This document shows, piece after piece, positions 53,858 through 64,000 of a DNA stretch of 64,000 bases; positions within the stretch are counted from its first letter, which is position 1, and the number at the start of each line of letters is the position of its first letter. The stretch spans positions 59,986,001 to 60,050,000 of the forward strand of contig NC_133030.1 of the NCBI RefSeq assembly GCF_048771995.1. Reading direction: 5' to 3'. The position numbers and the translations under genes are program-made. A model generated the notes under the pieces. That model did not search any database and was not told the DNA's origin. It saw only the letters and a program-made list of their open reading frames with translations. The DNA comes from Taeniopygia guttata. Lineage: Eukaryota; Chordata; Aves; Passeriformes; Estrildidae.

Positions 53858-56822
53858 ATAGAAGTGTTTCTAATAAAAAGGACTAGCAGTTGTGGACATC
53901 AATGCCCTTCAAACTACATGCTCAGGGGCCCTTATTAATTAGTTCCTGAGCCTGCTCTCCTACAACCCTTGGGAGTCGCTCTGCGGACAGTTTTTTCCAT
54001 AAGATTGTTTTACTCAAGCACTTCTTGATTACTGTGGCCAAGACAGCATCAATCACCACTTCACCCACAAGAACATCTCTACAGACAAACTACAGGTCTA
54101 GGAGGGCACTTTTCCTAGTTGGCTCCCACAGTACCCATGTCAAAAAGCTACTTTCAGTGTGTACTTCCAGAATTTTCTGGGCTTGTTCAGCTCTTCCCTA
54201 TGATGTCTCCATTTGCAGCTAAGAAGTTGGGGTGCACCATGAGTATGACTTTGTGTGACTGATCAAGAGATTTCCTTTCATTCCTTATAGCATTATCCAC
54301 CAGTGTCATCATCCTGGCTCAGTGATCCCTTAGAGACTGAGTGAAGCTCACAGAGGGAATAGATTGTCTCAGAAAAGGGATGGCAGACAGTGTCCAAGTG
54401 TGCTTTTACTCTAGAGGAAAGGTGTGGCAGCAATTCCCCCTGCTGATTGAGCAGTGCCTCCTCCATGTCCTGCATGCTCAGGTCTGTGTCAGATTTTCCC
54501 CAGGCGGTGTCTAAGGATGGGTAACTCCTCCATACAGACCCCAGTGAACACAGGGAGGAATATTAGCGCTGCCTCTTGCACGGTCCCTGACCAGCTGCAG
54601 CTGCCAGCAAGAATTTCTGGGTCCATCTAAAATGGTCACCCTGGCTGTGACAGTATTAGAGGAAAGGGGGATGAAAGCCATCTTCGTAGCCGCTGTAGTG
54701 TGACGACCCATCCTTAAGGGAAAGGAAGCACTGAAGATTTGTGATCAAAATGAATAACAAAAGTCAGGGAGTCCACAATCAGAAAACTTTATTACCTAAC
54801 TACACACTGGGCTTGGAAATCAATGTGTTAGTCCCCTGACATGAGCACAAGGCAGTGGGTTTTGGATAAAGGGGTAGGGTTAAAGCAAAGGGAAGAAAAA
54901 GAGGGAGAGATTAATTAAAGGAAGAGAGAAAGGAAAAGACAAAGAAGAAAAGAGAGACAAAAAAAGAACACCCGTCCTGGTTCCAGGGTTGATCCGGTTA
55001 ATGGAATGTCAATCCTGGCTGCAGTGCCAATCCCGGCAATAATGCTGAGTTCAGCATCAGTCCAGCTGTGCTGGTCTGGTCTATGAGATGTCCAGGGGCC
55101 TGAGGGCACTTTCCAGGCTTGGGGGTTACCTTTTTATCGACAGGTTTCTCTACCCTAAACACAGGTTTCCCACTTTCTATGTCAATCAATTACCATGTAC
55201 AGTCTTTTCTTTCAGGCCTTCCTGGACATGGGTCAGAGGGCTTTGGTTGTTTATGAGGGCCTTAATCCTACTCTATAGTCCACGCCCTCTTCTTGGCCTT
55301 ATTCTTGTGCTTATGCTGTACTGTGCTGTGGCTCTTTCTCACTGAAAAGTGCTGCCCTATTTCCTCCTGGCCCCCCTTCTCCAGCCATATATTGGTCTTT
55401 CTCACAGCATTTTAATGCCAGCAGTCCTTGGCTATTACCAACAGTTCCTGGTTGGCTCCACTGCCATACAATTATCAATGTTAGAGACTCACTCATTGGT
55501 TCCTTATATTCTGAGAATCAAGAGCTCAAAAGGTCTCCCTTTGGACACTTTACAGTTGCAACAGAGTGGGATTTAGTCGTAGTAACGTTACGTCATTCAG
55601 GTCTTTTCTCTGTAACTTTGTTTGAAGGTTTGTCAACAAGGATATTATTCCACTAGAGTTCTTAGTCAGAAAAAGTCAGCAAAGAAAAATAAATCAGCAA
55701 AGAAAAATAATTTTCCAAGCCTGTTCATTAAAAAAAAAAAAAATTGTGCTTGTTAGACACCTGTTAGTTCCTGGGAACAAATTATGTTTCTGATACATTC
55801 AAAAGGAGCTTAATATAAATGGTGTTTGTCAAGGCTTAGGCCTAATGAGGATTTCTCAGATTGTAGTGCAGACAGGGGCAAGGGGAGTCCATCACCACAA
55901 TCCACCCTGCAATGGAAGTCAGCTTCTCTGGGCCTCCACACGGTAGTCATCTCTGGATGCTGTGCTGGGGAGACTGCCAAGACAACCCTGTTATGGACAG
56001 GCTTACAACGAAAACTTCAAAGTAACAACAACAACAAAAAAAAAGCAGGCCAGTTAATTAAAAACAAATAAGCCTGTTTAGTACAGAGAGAACAACTGGA
56101 AGCCAAAGCCTCCGGCTAGTCCGGAGACTGTTTCAACAATTTAGTAATTGTACACCTGGGGGTGTTTCCAAGGATACCAGCTCCAAGCAAAGACCCGGGT
56201 GTCACACTCCCCAGGCCTTTTAAAGTCTCTCTCTTCTTCCCTTCTTGGGGCGCTCAGGATCCGTGCTGTGATCGGTTTCTTTTTCTGTTGCTGATAGGCC
56301 CATAAGCTGGTGCAATCATTTTGAGATTCTTGCTTCTTATTGGCTGGTCTCTCCTCCAGTCTTAATCCAAGCTGTGGCTGTGTTCTACGATGTTATACCT
56401 CTAGAAGCTTCTCTGCCCCCCCTCCACAAAGATTGGCATTTCCTCCCTGGTTCCAGTCCCCTTTTAGGTGTACACAACAGTATTGAGCTCTGATACAACT
56501 AATCACCTTACTTTGTACCCACAACATCCAACCCTGCACCACACCCTGTTAACTACACAGCCAATTATAACTTGTTCCTTGTATCAACAACAACTCTTTT
56601 TATACATACGTTGTTAACAACATTGCCCAAAAGTTTAAATTTTATTTTTTTGTTCATAACAACACAGTTGCTGCTGCTGATGGCAGAGTGCTGCTGGGCA
56701 GAAGCTTTTTATCTTGTCTTTCTGTATCCCACATTCTCCTCTCTTTTCCTCGGGGATGTGAGGTGGTTTTCTGCTACTGCCTGTGAAGCCCACAAGCACA
56801 GCTGTATGCATGATCACCTCTT
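53858..56822. other. Unassigned 3-kb spacer, unit 5
   Basis: Same content. The second A-rich run is replaced by an acaacaacaac stretch near 56024-56044. No gene recognised. Confidence 0.4.
55730..55743 (+). repeat. Poly(A) tract, 14 A
   Basis: Shortest version of this tract in the window. Confidence 0.95.
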
Positions 56823-57251
56823 TCAGCAGCCATTGAGCAGCACACTTGAGAGCTGACGCCGAAGATCCTGGTACTCGCTCATCGCCTGAGAGTGGGCAGC
56901 TGGATACCGTGCCAGCTGATGGAAGAGATTGGGTGGCTCGGCTGCTGCAATGTCCAGGGGCAAGCTAATCGCCTGAGGCAATCTCTTGTTGCCTATGATA
57001 AAGTGGTTAAGGCATTTCTCCTCCAGAGAGCAACGCAGGTTCACACTGATATCTCGCAGGCGCCACAAGAAATCCCTCCTGCGCCATTGTGACACGGGGA
57101 GACTGTTCAGGAGGTGCATGACGATGGTCTTCAGGGTGTAGGTGGAAAAGCCTGTGCCCAGCAGAAGGCGGCAGAAAAGCTGCAGACATCTCAGGTTGAC
57201 CAACATCTCTTGCAGCCTGCAACTCACCTCAGAGCAGTCAAAGAGTGTCAA
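56823..57251 (-). pseudogene. Truncated ITPRIPL1-like copy, unit 5
   Basis: The 142-codon C-terminal frame is open, like that of unit 2. Differences include RRLPQAISLP-type changes (KRLPQAISLP here, KRLPQEISLP elsewhere). Confidence 0.8.
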
Positions 57252-57542
57252 TAAGGACTGGAGGGATCACAGCCTTTTCTGGAGGCAGCTCCAAGTTTGG
57301 CAGAAATAAACCAACCTACGACCCCCTGGCATGAGGCTTTCCCACTACCACTGGTCCCACCAAAGCCAGTTCTCCTGTCCCGAGGCTGAAGGTAGAAGTG
57401 AAGATGAGGAGAGCAAAGAGAAAAGCAGCTGCATAAGTTCGAGCACTAGAGTGAAGTTCCTATTAATGACTTTATGAGATGACCTTATCAAATACTCCTT
57501 GGGTTAAAACTGGCTCCCCATTGCAGTAGTATGGACTTGTTT

Positions 57543-58022
57543 AGGTTGAAAAAGATCTCTAAGATTGTAGAGAGTCCATCCACAAACCTGACACTGACAA
57601 GTCGACCTTGAAACCATGTCCCCAGGTGCCACATCCACACATTCCATAAGAGTCTCCAGACATGACAATATCATTAATTCCACGGGCAGCCATGACAACC
57701 CTTAACAACCTTTACAGAGGAGAAATTTGTCCTTAATACCCAATCTAAGCCCCCCCCGACAGAAGTTGAGGCCATTTCCTCTTGTCCTCTTCCTTGTTTC
57801 CTGGGAGCAGAGCCTGACCCCCACCTGGGCTGTGGCTCCACACTTCTCTCAGGGAGTTGTAGAGAACAAGAAAGCCCCCCTGAGCCTCCTCTTCTCCATT
57901 CTCAGCCCCTCCAGCTCCCTCAGCTGCTCCTCATCAGATTTGATCACCAGACCCTTTCCTGTGCTCAGGCCTTTGCCACCACTGCTTTGGGACCTGTTGC
58001 AGCATTCCACACTCCACACAGG
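57543..58022 (-). mobile_element. Antisense CR1 fragment, unit 5
   Basis: As in unit 1, uninterrupted. Confidence 0.85.
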
Positions 58023-58738
58023 CATCTTTTTATCTAACCCTTTCTTGCTCTGAGTGAAAGATGAACCCCTTTTCTTTGCTGTGACCTAACTTGCAGTCTG
58101 ATTGCTGGCTCTGCTTGTTTACTTCCCTTTTGCATCACCCTCACAAAAGAAAAAGTCACCATACTAAAGAAACTGCTGCTAGAGGGGAGTAGAGAAAGTC
58201 AGCAAGTACTTTGTGAGCAATTCCTATCCTTTATTCATCAGTGCGTATGATTTGGGCTAGCCAAACAATTGGAAACGGTTGTTTCCCTCTTCCCCTGCTC
58301 AGGGTGCTTTAACAAGGGAAGACTGATGTTCTGGAGAGGGGAAGTACGTCCGCAGCCATTCACTTGTTATGATTCTCCAGGGCCAGAGTGGAATACATAA
58401 ACCTCTGGCTCCAGCTAGAGGCCACTCACGGCTGGGTTTCTAAGCAGAACAGATCTCTCTTTATGAAGTATCACTCTGCTCCGTTAAGGTGTGTGGTACA
58501 ATAGGCCCAATATCTCATAGGGAACCAGAAACAAGAGAATAGAGAAATTGATGCTTCCCGGGAAGTGGCTGAACATTGCTCGTCTATGAGAAGTAGAGAA
58601 TAAATGTTTTTTCTCCTTTACTTTTGCATGCACAAACTCAATTTTTTCACTGTATTTAACAGCCTTATCTCAACTGACTACTTGTTTTCCATTTTATGTT
58701 CTCTCCCCTGTCGCACTAGCAAAGGGAGTGTGATGGAG
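58023..58738. other. Unassigned spacer across the unit 5/6 boundary
   Basis: Same possible LTR-derived spacer. No gene seen. Confidence 0.35.
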
Positions 58739-59386
58739 TGGCTTAGTGACCACCTGGCATTCAGCCAAGGTGAACCCACTACACCCATTTTAAAAAAGGC
58801 TAGAAAGGATCACTCTGGAAATGACCAACCCATCAGCCTCATGTCAGTGCCTCCGAAGACCACGGAAAACATCCTCCTTGAAGCTATGCTAAGGCACATG
58901 GAGAACAGGGAGGTGATTTGGGACAGCCGAGGGGGAGTCTTGCCTGACCTACCCAGTGGCCTTCAATGATGGATCGAGTACATGAAGGGACAAGGGCAAG
59001 GCTACAGGTGTCATTTATCTGGACTACCGTAAAGCCTTTGACATGATCCCCAAAACATTCTCCCTAAATTTGAGAGAGATGGATTTGGTGCCTGGACTGT
59101 TGGATGGGTAAGAAATTGCATGCATGGTGCTTCCAGAGATCAACAGCTAAGAGTCAGGATGGACCTCAAAGTTCTGTTCTCTGAGCAATGTCTATTAATA
59201 TCTTCATTCATCCTGTACACAGAGGTATCCTCAGCAGGTTTGCTGATGTCACCAAGCAGCAGCTGACACACCTGAAGAAAGGAATGACTACTAAAGAGAT
59301 GTGATGTGCTTGAGGAGTGGAAGCATAGCAGTCTCATGTGGTTTAAAAAGATCAAGTATGAGGTGCTGCACCTGAGTCAGGGTAGG
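58739..59386 (+). mobile_element. CR1 LINE reverse-transcriptase remnant, unit 6
   Basis: Decayed CR1; shares the Gly-to-Ala variant ILKKARK with unit 4. Confidence 0.85.
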
Positions 59387-59984
59387 TCTCAGGATACATG
59401 CAGGCACAGTCTGGGCCCAGGATGCCAAGAGGATGGGAGCTCCTGCCTGTCTGTGCCCTGTCAGCCTGTTGTGTAGGCCCCAAGGCAGCCAGGCTGTTAC
59501 TACAGCACCGTGTCACTCGCTCTCTGTGCCCGGCACCTGCGGCCCTGCTGCCCTGCTCCCGGAGCCCTGTCCCCGGGCAGAGCCGTTCCCTGCCCGGGCA
59601 CTGCCCCTTGGGGTGCTCCCTGCTGCGGCCTGGGCTGGCCCCAGAGCAGGGTCCCCCTGCGGGTGGCCCCGGGCGGGCCGCGTGTCCCCGGCCGGCTGTG
59701 CCCGGGCAGCTGCCTCAGCCGTGAGGGCTGCAGAGCTGCGGGAGCCCACGGCTCTCTGCCGGCCGCGCTCCAGAGCTCCCAGCTCCAGCTGGCAGGGCCT
59801 CAGCGCCCGCCCTGTGCCCTCCCGCAGGGACAGGCAGGCCAGGCCCTGCTTGCTGCCCTCACGGCGGCATTCCTGGCCCCTGCGCTCTCCAAGGGCTTCT
59901 CCAGGGGCACCCTCCTGCGGCCTTTGGGTCCCTGCACGGGAGCCGTGAGAGACCGGCACAGGGGCTGTTGGCAAGGGCCTGGAG
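59387..59984. other. GC-rich, CpG-rich block, unit 6
   Basis: 598 bp, with the ctccaggggcacc version of the variable run, like units 1 and 2. Confidence 0.5.
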
Positions 59985-60256
59985 GGACAGCGCCAGGGCC
60001 AGTGGCTTCCCACTGACAGAGGGCAGCCTTAGGCTGGAGCTGTGCAAGGACTTCTGCTCTCTGAGGCTGCTGAGCCTCTGGCCCACGCTGCCCACAGGAG
60101 CTGTGGCTGCCCCATCCCTGGCTGTGTTCCAGGCCAGCTTGGATGGGCCTTGGAGCAACCTGGCCTAGCGGAAGGTGTCCCTGCCCTTGGCAGCAGGGCT
60201 GGGACAAGACAATTTCTAAGCACCCTTCCAAGCCAAGGCATTCTGGGATTCTGTGA
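59985..60256 (+). mobile_element. CR1 LINE 3' end, unit 6
   Basis: Typical CR1 3' tip. Confidence 0.88.
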
Positions 60257-61392
60257 TCAGAGGGGCTGGGGGTGGCTTGGCTTAATTTTGGCTAGAGATA
60301 ATTCACCGCTCTGAGTTTGGTTGAGTTCAAGGAGTCATGTTCATGAGCCCAGATTCACAGCCCGTGACATTTACCACTACTATAGGCCTGGCTGAGATCA
60401 ATAAAGTCTTGCACACTCCAGATTCTGCACAAATTGCCTTTTATTGACACCAGATCAAAGCGTTTTCCAGTTTGCTACTTATAAATGCACTAACTCTAGA
60501 GCAGGAATATGGGTTGCAACAGATAGTAAGACTGGATATGGCTTTACATCTGTACAAAATTTATTATCATTCATGTAATTTATTATAGGCATATGATATA
60601 GAATATATATTACAGAGTTATATTCATATTTCATGTATACAGCAAGTATATGTCATATGTATGCTATATATGTAATAAATATATCTATTTTATGAAAAAC
60701 CTTCCAGACTATGAGGGACTATGAGCAACAATATGTGTCATAACAGACACTGACAATAAATATGTGTTCTACTGTTACTATTTAAACAAAATTACATATG
60801 CAACTCTTTAAAATTACTTTTTATCCTTATGTAACTCCATATTTCATATTTTGATATTATTTCTATTACTATATTCTTTGGATTTATCGTATTTTACTAG
60901 TATATATGATAATTCATAAACTTTATAGTATATAACAGGAATACACAATATATCTATCTATGAAACAAAATCCTTGATTCTGCTATAGATTAAATTTCAT
61001 GTCAGCTCCAACACACGTGGTCTAATGCTGACATAAATGTGTCTCTTCCAGGGACATGGAGAGGCTCCATCCATTGACTCATCCCGGGTCACCAGTGCCA
61101 GTCTTTCCTCACACTCTCTTTTGGCCCATTTCTTTTTTTCTTTTTCTGTCCCAGATTCCCACTTTTTTCATGCTTGAAATTTTAGCTCTCCTCAAAGGCT
61201 GGGAATAACTGCCTATTGCAGGTGGGGTTTGGAGACTTCAGCTCAGCATGTAGAGCAGGGCTCAATGACAACTGGCTGCCTTTTTTGGAAAGTGAAATGA
61301 TAGAAATAAGTAGAATAAACCCTCCCGTGGCAGTCCATCTTCTGAGGTGCTAGCAGAGGCTGTTGGACCTTCTCCAGAGCCTTTGCACGCAT
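60257..61392. other. AT-rich spacer and downstream flank, unit 6
   Basis: AT-rich from about 60440 to 61000. No gene seen. Confidence 0.5.
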
Positions 61393-61437
61393 CCTCTTCT
61401 CCTTAGCACCAAATTTGTTGGTGCTAAGGAGAAGAGG
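61393..61437 (-). repeat. Perfect hairpin in presumed 3' UTR, unit 6
   Basis: Unchanged arms and loop, although several nearby flanking bases differ (for example ggaataactg near 61203 and ggtgctagca near 61346). Confidence 0.92.
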
Positions 61438-61509
61438 TGGTTGTCTGCTGCCAGCTGCGAGCAGCACAAGCACAGCTCTGTGCACATGGCCATGGCTCCT
61501 GCCCTTCCT

Positions 61510-63069
61510 TCAGTTATCCTCTCCGAGAGCGATTCTTTTGAACCTCTTGTGCAGCAGCCGGTAATCCCGCATTGCCTGGGCGTGGGCAGCCGGCCGCTGC
61601 GCCAGGTGGCGGAAGAGATTGGATGTCCTACCCACTTTTACATCTGGGGGTAAATTGATGTCCTGAGGAAACGTCCGGTTACCCACAATGAAGTGCTCGA
61701 GGAATTTTTGCTGCAAACATATATGCAGGCTGTCCCTGATGTCCGTCAGTCGCTCCCGGAGATGTCCCCTGCGCCACGATGACGCGGGCATGGCACTGAG
61801 CAGGTGCATGACAATGGTCTTCATGGTGTAGGTGGTAAAGCTGAGGCCCCGAACAAGGCAGGAGAAGAACTGAAGGCATTTGAGGTGCAAGCTGTCAGGG
61901 GGGGCCTGCCTGGCAATGTACTTGAAGAACTCAGCCTCTGCCACAGCGTAGGACTCACGCCAGATTGTGCTTAGTGTGTAGGCCTCTCTAGGTTGGCTGC
62001 TCACAAAGACGGCTGAGTCACCTCTCCGCACCCTGAACAGCGTCTCAATCCTGAAGCTTTCTTCACCATTGGTCACCTTGAATTGGCAGGAGCGTGCGGA
62101 GGGCAGCAGCGTTAAATGCCAGTTGTGTGACTGAGGGAAAGCTGGCCACATTGTTTTCACCAGTTGCCGGAACCAGCGGGCAGTCTTCTGCACGTCCAGG
62201 TAGGAGTCGGTGCACAGGGTGTCTAGGAGGCTGGGTTCCTGATTGCTCCTCAGCTCCTCCTCGGGGTTGTGCAGGAAGCACAGCATGTTCTCACCCAGCT
62301 GCTGCCCCGTGCAGGTGCACTCCAGCTGCACGCGGACACGGAAGTTCCTCACGTGCCTCTGCCTCGCGCTGTCCAGCTCCAGGTGGAAGCTGTGGCCTCG
62401 GGGAGGAGTCATGGGTACGAGCACACGGTACACGACATCCTGCTCACGGGGACTCCAACCTTCAAAGGCACTGCCAACTCCGATGGCTCGGTGCAGGACT
62501 GGGTAGAAACTGAAAGACAAGACATGCGCAAAGTAAAATGTATAATTGTCCATCAGGTCAGTTACCCACCCACAGCCTCTCTGCAGGTCCTGTGCAGGCC
62601 ACTGTATGCGCTCCATTATATCTTGTCCAACACGATCGTCAACATCGTTGTCTTCTTCTTGGACTACATTTTCAACATCACTGTCGTTGTTTTCTGCAAG
62701 TGCAGCCCCATTGACAACATCATTTCCATCACTGTCATCTTCATTTCCAGCAACATCGCCAACTTCCTCTTCATTTGCACCATGGTTTTCTTCTTCATTC
62801 TGCTCTCTCCTCGGGCTGCTTTTCCACCCAATAATCCACAGGACCAAGACCAGGGCCAGGAGCACAGCAACAGCTAAGAGCTGCAAGTGTTGCATCTTCT
62901 TCTGGGAGAGCTGCTCCACCTCCTGCTCCAGCCGGAGCATCTCCCATTCCAGGTACTTTGCACGCGCTTCCATGCGCCAACGTGTTTCCTCATCCAAAGC
63001 ATCACCCACGGGCGGCGGGTACTGGATGAGACGTTGCAAGAGCGCGAACAGCGACACGAGTGGATCCAT
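61510..63069 (-). CDS. ITPRIPL1-like protein, copy 6
   Basis: Intact 519-residue frame. Differences from copy 1: Val4Leu, Pro60Gln, Ile116Asn (acidic linker), Ile218Val, His268Asn, Gly346Arg and Ile425Ser. Gly346Arg and His268Asn fall in the Mab-21 fold and are private to this copy, making it the most diverged of the six. Splice donor at 63376 and acceptor at 63073. Confidence 0.92.
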   Translation of the reverse strand: MDPLVSLFALLQRLIQYPPPVGDALDEETRWRMEARAKYLEWEMLRLEQEVEQLSQKKMQHLQLLAVAVLLALVLVLWIIGWKSSPRREQNEEENHGANEEEVGDVAGNEDDSDGNDVVNGAALAENNDSDVENVVQEEDNDVDDRVGQDIMERIQWPAQDLQRGCGWVTDLMDNYTFYFAHVLSFSFYPVLHRAIGVGSAFEGWSPREQDVVYRVLVPMTPPRGHSFHLELDSARQRHVRNFRVRVQLECTCTGQQLGENMLCFLHNPEEELRSNQEPSLLDTLCTDSYLDVQKTARWFRQLVKTMWPAFPQSHNWHLTLLPSARSCQFKVTNGEESFRIETLFRVRRGDSAVFVSSQPREAYTLSTIWRESYAVAEAEFFKYIARQAPPDSLHLKCLQFFSCLVRGLSFTTYTMKTIVMHLLSAMPASSWRRGHLRERLTDIRDSLHICLQQKFLEHFIVGNRTFPQDINLPPDVKVGRTSNLFRHLAQRPAAHAQAMRDYRLLHKRFKRIALGEDN

Positions 63070-63377
63070 GGTCTGCAGGAGGAGGGAGAGAAGGCCTTGA
63101 GTGGGGAAGGGAGGGCGGGAACTACTGGTTGCTGCAGGGAGGACAGGATGCTCAGGGTTCTGGGCGCAGGAAGGACAGGGCCCCAGACAGCTGGCAGGCA
63201 GCAAGGGCTATCCCAGTGCCCCTGGAGCTGCAGCAGCAGCAGCAGCCCTGTGGCCTGCCCAAGGCTCTCCCATGAGGGGCTGTCCCTGCAGGCAGGGGGA
63301 GAAGCCAGCCCCGGTTGCAGCGTTTCTGCCCCAGCCCTTGTCCCCAGCCCAGCCTCCGCGCCGCGTGTGTACTCACC

Positions 63378-63474
63378 GCTTGCCCAAGCAATAGAGGGCC
63401 AGCGTTGACCTGCAGGGGCCTTATATTGCTTCCCCCTCTGTGACACGTCCTCTGTGATGTCACAGGTGTCAGAG
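63378..63474 (-). promoter_or_regulatory. Core promoter of copy 6, altered TATA box
   Basis: The TATA-like element at 63429-63420 reads GCAATATAAG instead of GCAATAAAAG. CRE-like TGACATCA at 63462-63455. Confidence 0.6.
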
Positions 63475-63658
63475 CGCATCACAGCCCAGCCAACCCCACC
63501 CTTTGTGACCTCAGCCAGCTCCTCCCTCAGGAACTCAGAAAGGCCCTGGTGCACTGCTTAAGGCTGCTTTTGAGTGAAGCTTCTTCAAATAACTCCCATT
63601 GTTCTCTCTTTTGGATTTATTTTCATCTGCCTTCCACTCACAATCTCATAGATATCCC

Positions 63659-63996
63659 TGTTGGAAGGCGCCCTTGAGGATCATTGAGTCTAAGCTTTGA
63701 CTCCTCACGGGTTGAGCTACACTCAAATCTCAGAATCAGAGTGGTTGAAAAAGTCCCTGAAGATCCCACAGTGTGACCGCGAACCTAACACTGCCTACTC
63801 CTTTAAGAAATGGAGTCCTCAAATATTCCATGCCTTTTCAATCCCTCCAAGAGTGGGGACTCAGCTATTTCCCTAGGCAGACACTTTCCACACTTGACAG
63901 TACTTTTGATGAAAGCAGTTTTTCTAAGATCCAATCTAAATATCTATATCTGATGCAACGTGAGGTCATTTTCCTTGTTCTTATTGCTTGTTTCCT
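63659..63996 (-). mobile_element. Antisense CR1, first block, unit 6
   Basis: Only the first block lies in the window. The 671-bp insertion begins at 63997 and runs off the end. Confidence 0.8.
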
Positions 63997-64000
63997 TGTG

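Larger units (their letters stand above)
47068..58477. repeat. Tandem unit 5 (11,410 bp)
   Basis: Same layout. Private changes include a 3-bp gain (ttc) in the antisense CR1 near 52513 and a loss of about 10 bp near 54003. Confidence 0.97.
58478..64000. repeat. Tandem unit 6 (partial, 5,523 bp)
   Basis: Cut by the window edge just after the start of the 671-bp insertion. All parts up to there are present in the same order. Confidence 0.97.

Noticed and set aside
1-64000. Satellite, CRISPR-like or assembly-artefact explanation of the periodicity
   Set aside because: The unit is 11.4 kb, carries a spliced gene and nested repeats, and each copy has private substitutions, indels and, in unit 4, a private LTR.

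Overview
The window looks like nuclear DNA from a bird, most likely a songbird (passerine). The evidence is several CR1 LINE fragments in the avian style, LTR insertions of the kind found in bird genomes, and a protein family (ITPRIPL1-like, Mab-21 fold) that I recognise as strongly expanded in passerines. The species call is an inference from family knowledge; no database search was possible.

The whole window is one head-to-tail tandem array. A unit of about 11.41 kb is repeated five full times and a sixth time in part, with near-identical sequence (differences of roughly one to two per hundred bases by eye). Taking the first base of the window as phase zero, units start at 1, 11417, 22826, 34246, 47068 and 58478. 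Unit 4 is about 1.4 kb longer because it alone carries a solo LTR (44438-45831). The array runs off both ends of the window.

Each unit has the same layout on the + strand: a spacer; a plus-strand CR1 reverse-transcriptase remnant; a 0.6-kb GC-rich, CpG-rich block; the plus-strand CR1 3' end; an AT-rich spacer; a perfect 20-bp-arm inverted repeat; an intact ITPRIPL1-like gene on the minus strand (519 codons after correcting the start); its compact TATA-type promoter and non-coding first exon; an antisense CR1 copy split by two older LTR-like insertions (671 and 448 bp in every unit); a 3-kb unassigned spacer with variable poly(A) tracts; a second, truncated ITPRIPL1-like copy holding only the C-terminal quarter; and another antisense CR1 fragment.

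The biology centres on the six intact ITPRIPL1-like genes. They keep reading frame, splice sites, TATA box and a 3' hairpin 72 nt after the stop codon, while differing by only a few residues each. The truncated paralog looks dead or dying: its frame is broken in units 3 and 4, and the unit 4 copy is also cut by the solo LTR. Shared variants are distributed in conflicting patterns among units, which points to gene conversion or unequal crossing-over within the array. The most unusual items are the invariant hairpin in the presumed 3' UTR, the conserved small promoter, and the CpG-rich block that sits in the middle of a CR1 element.
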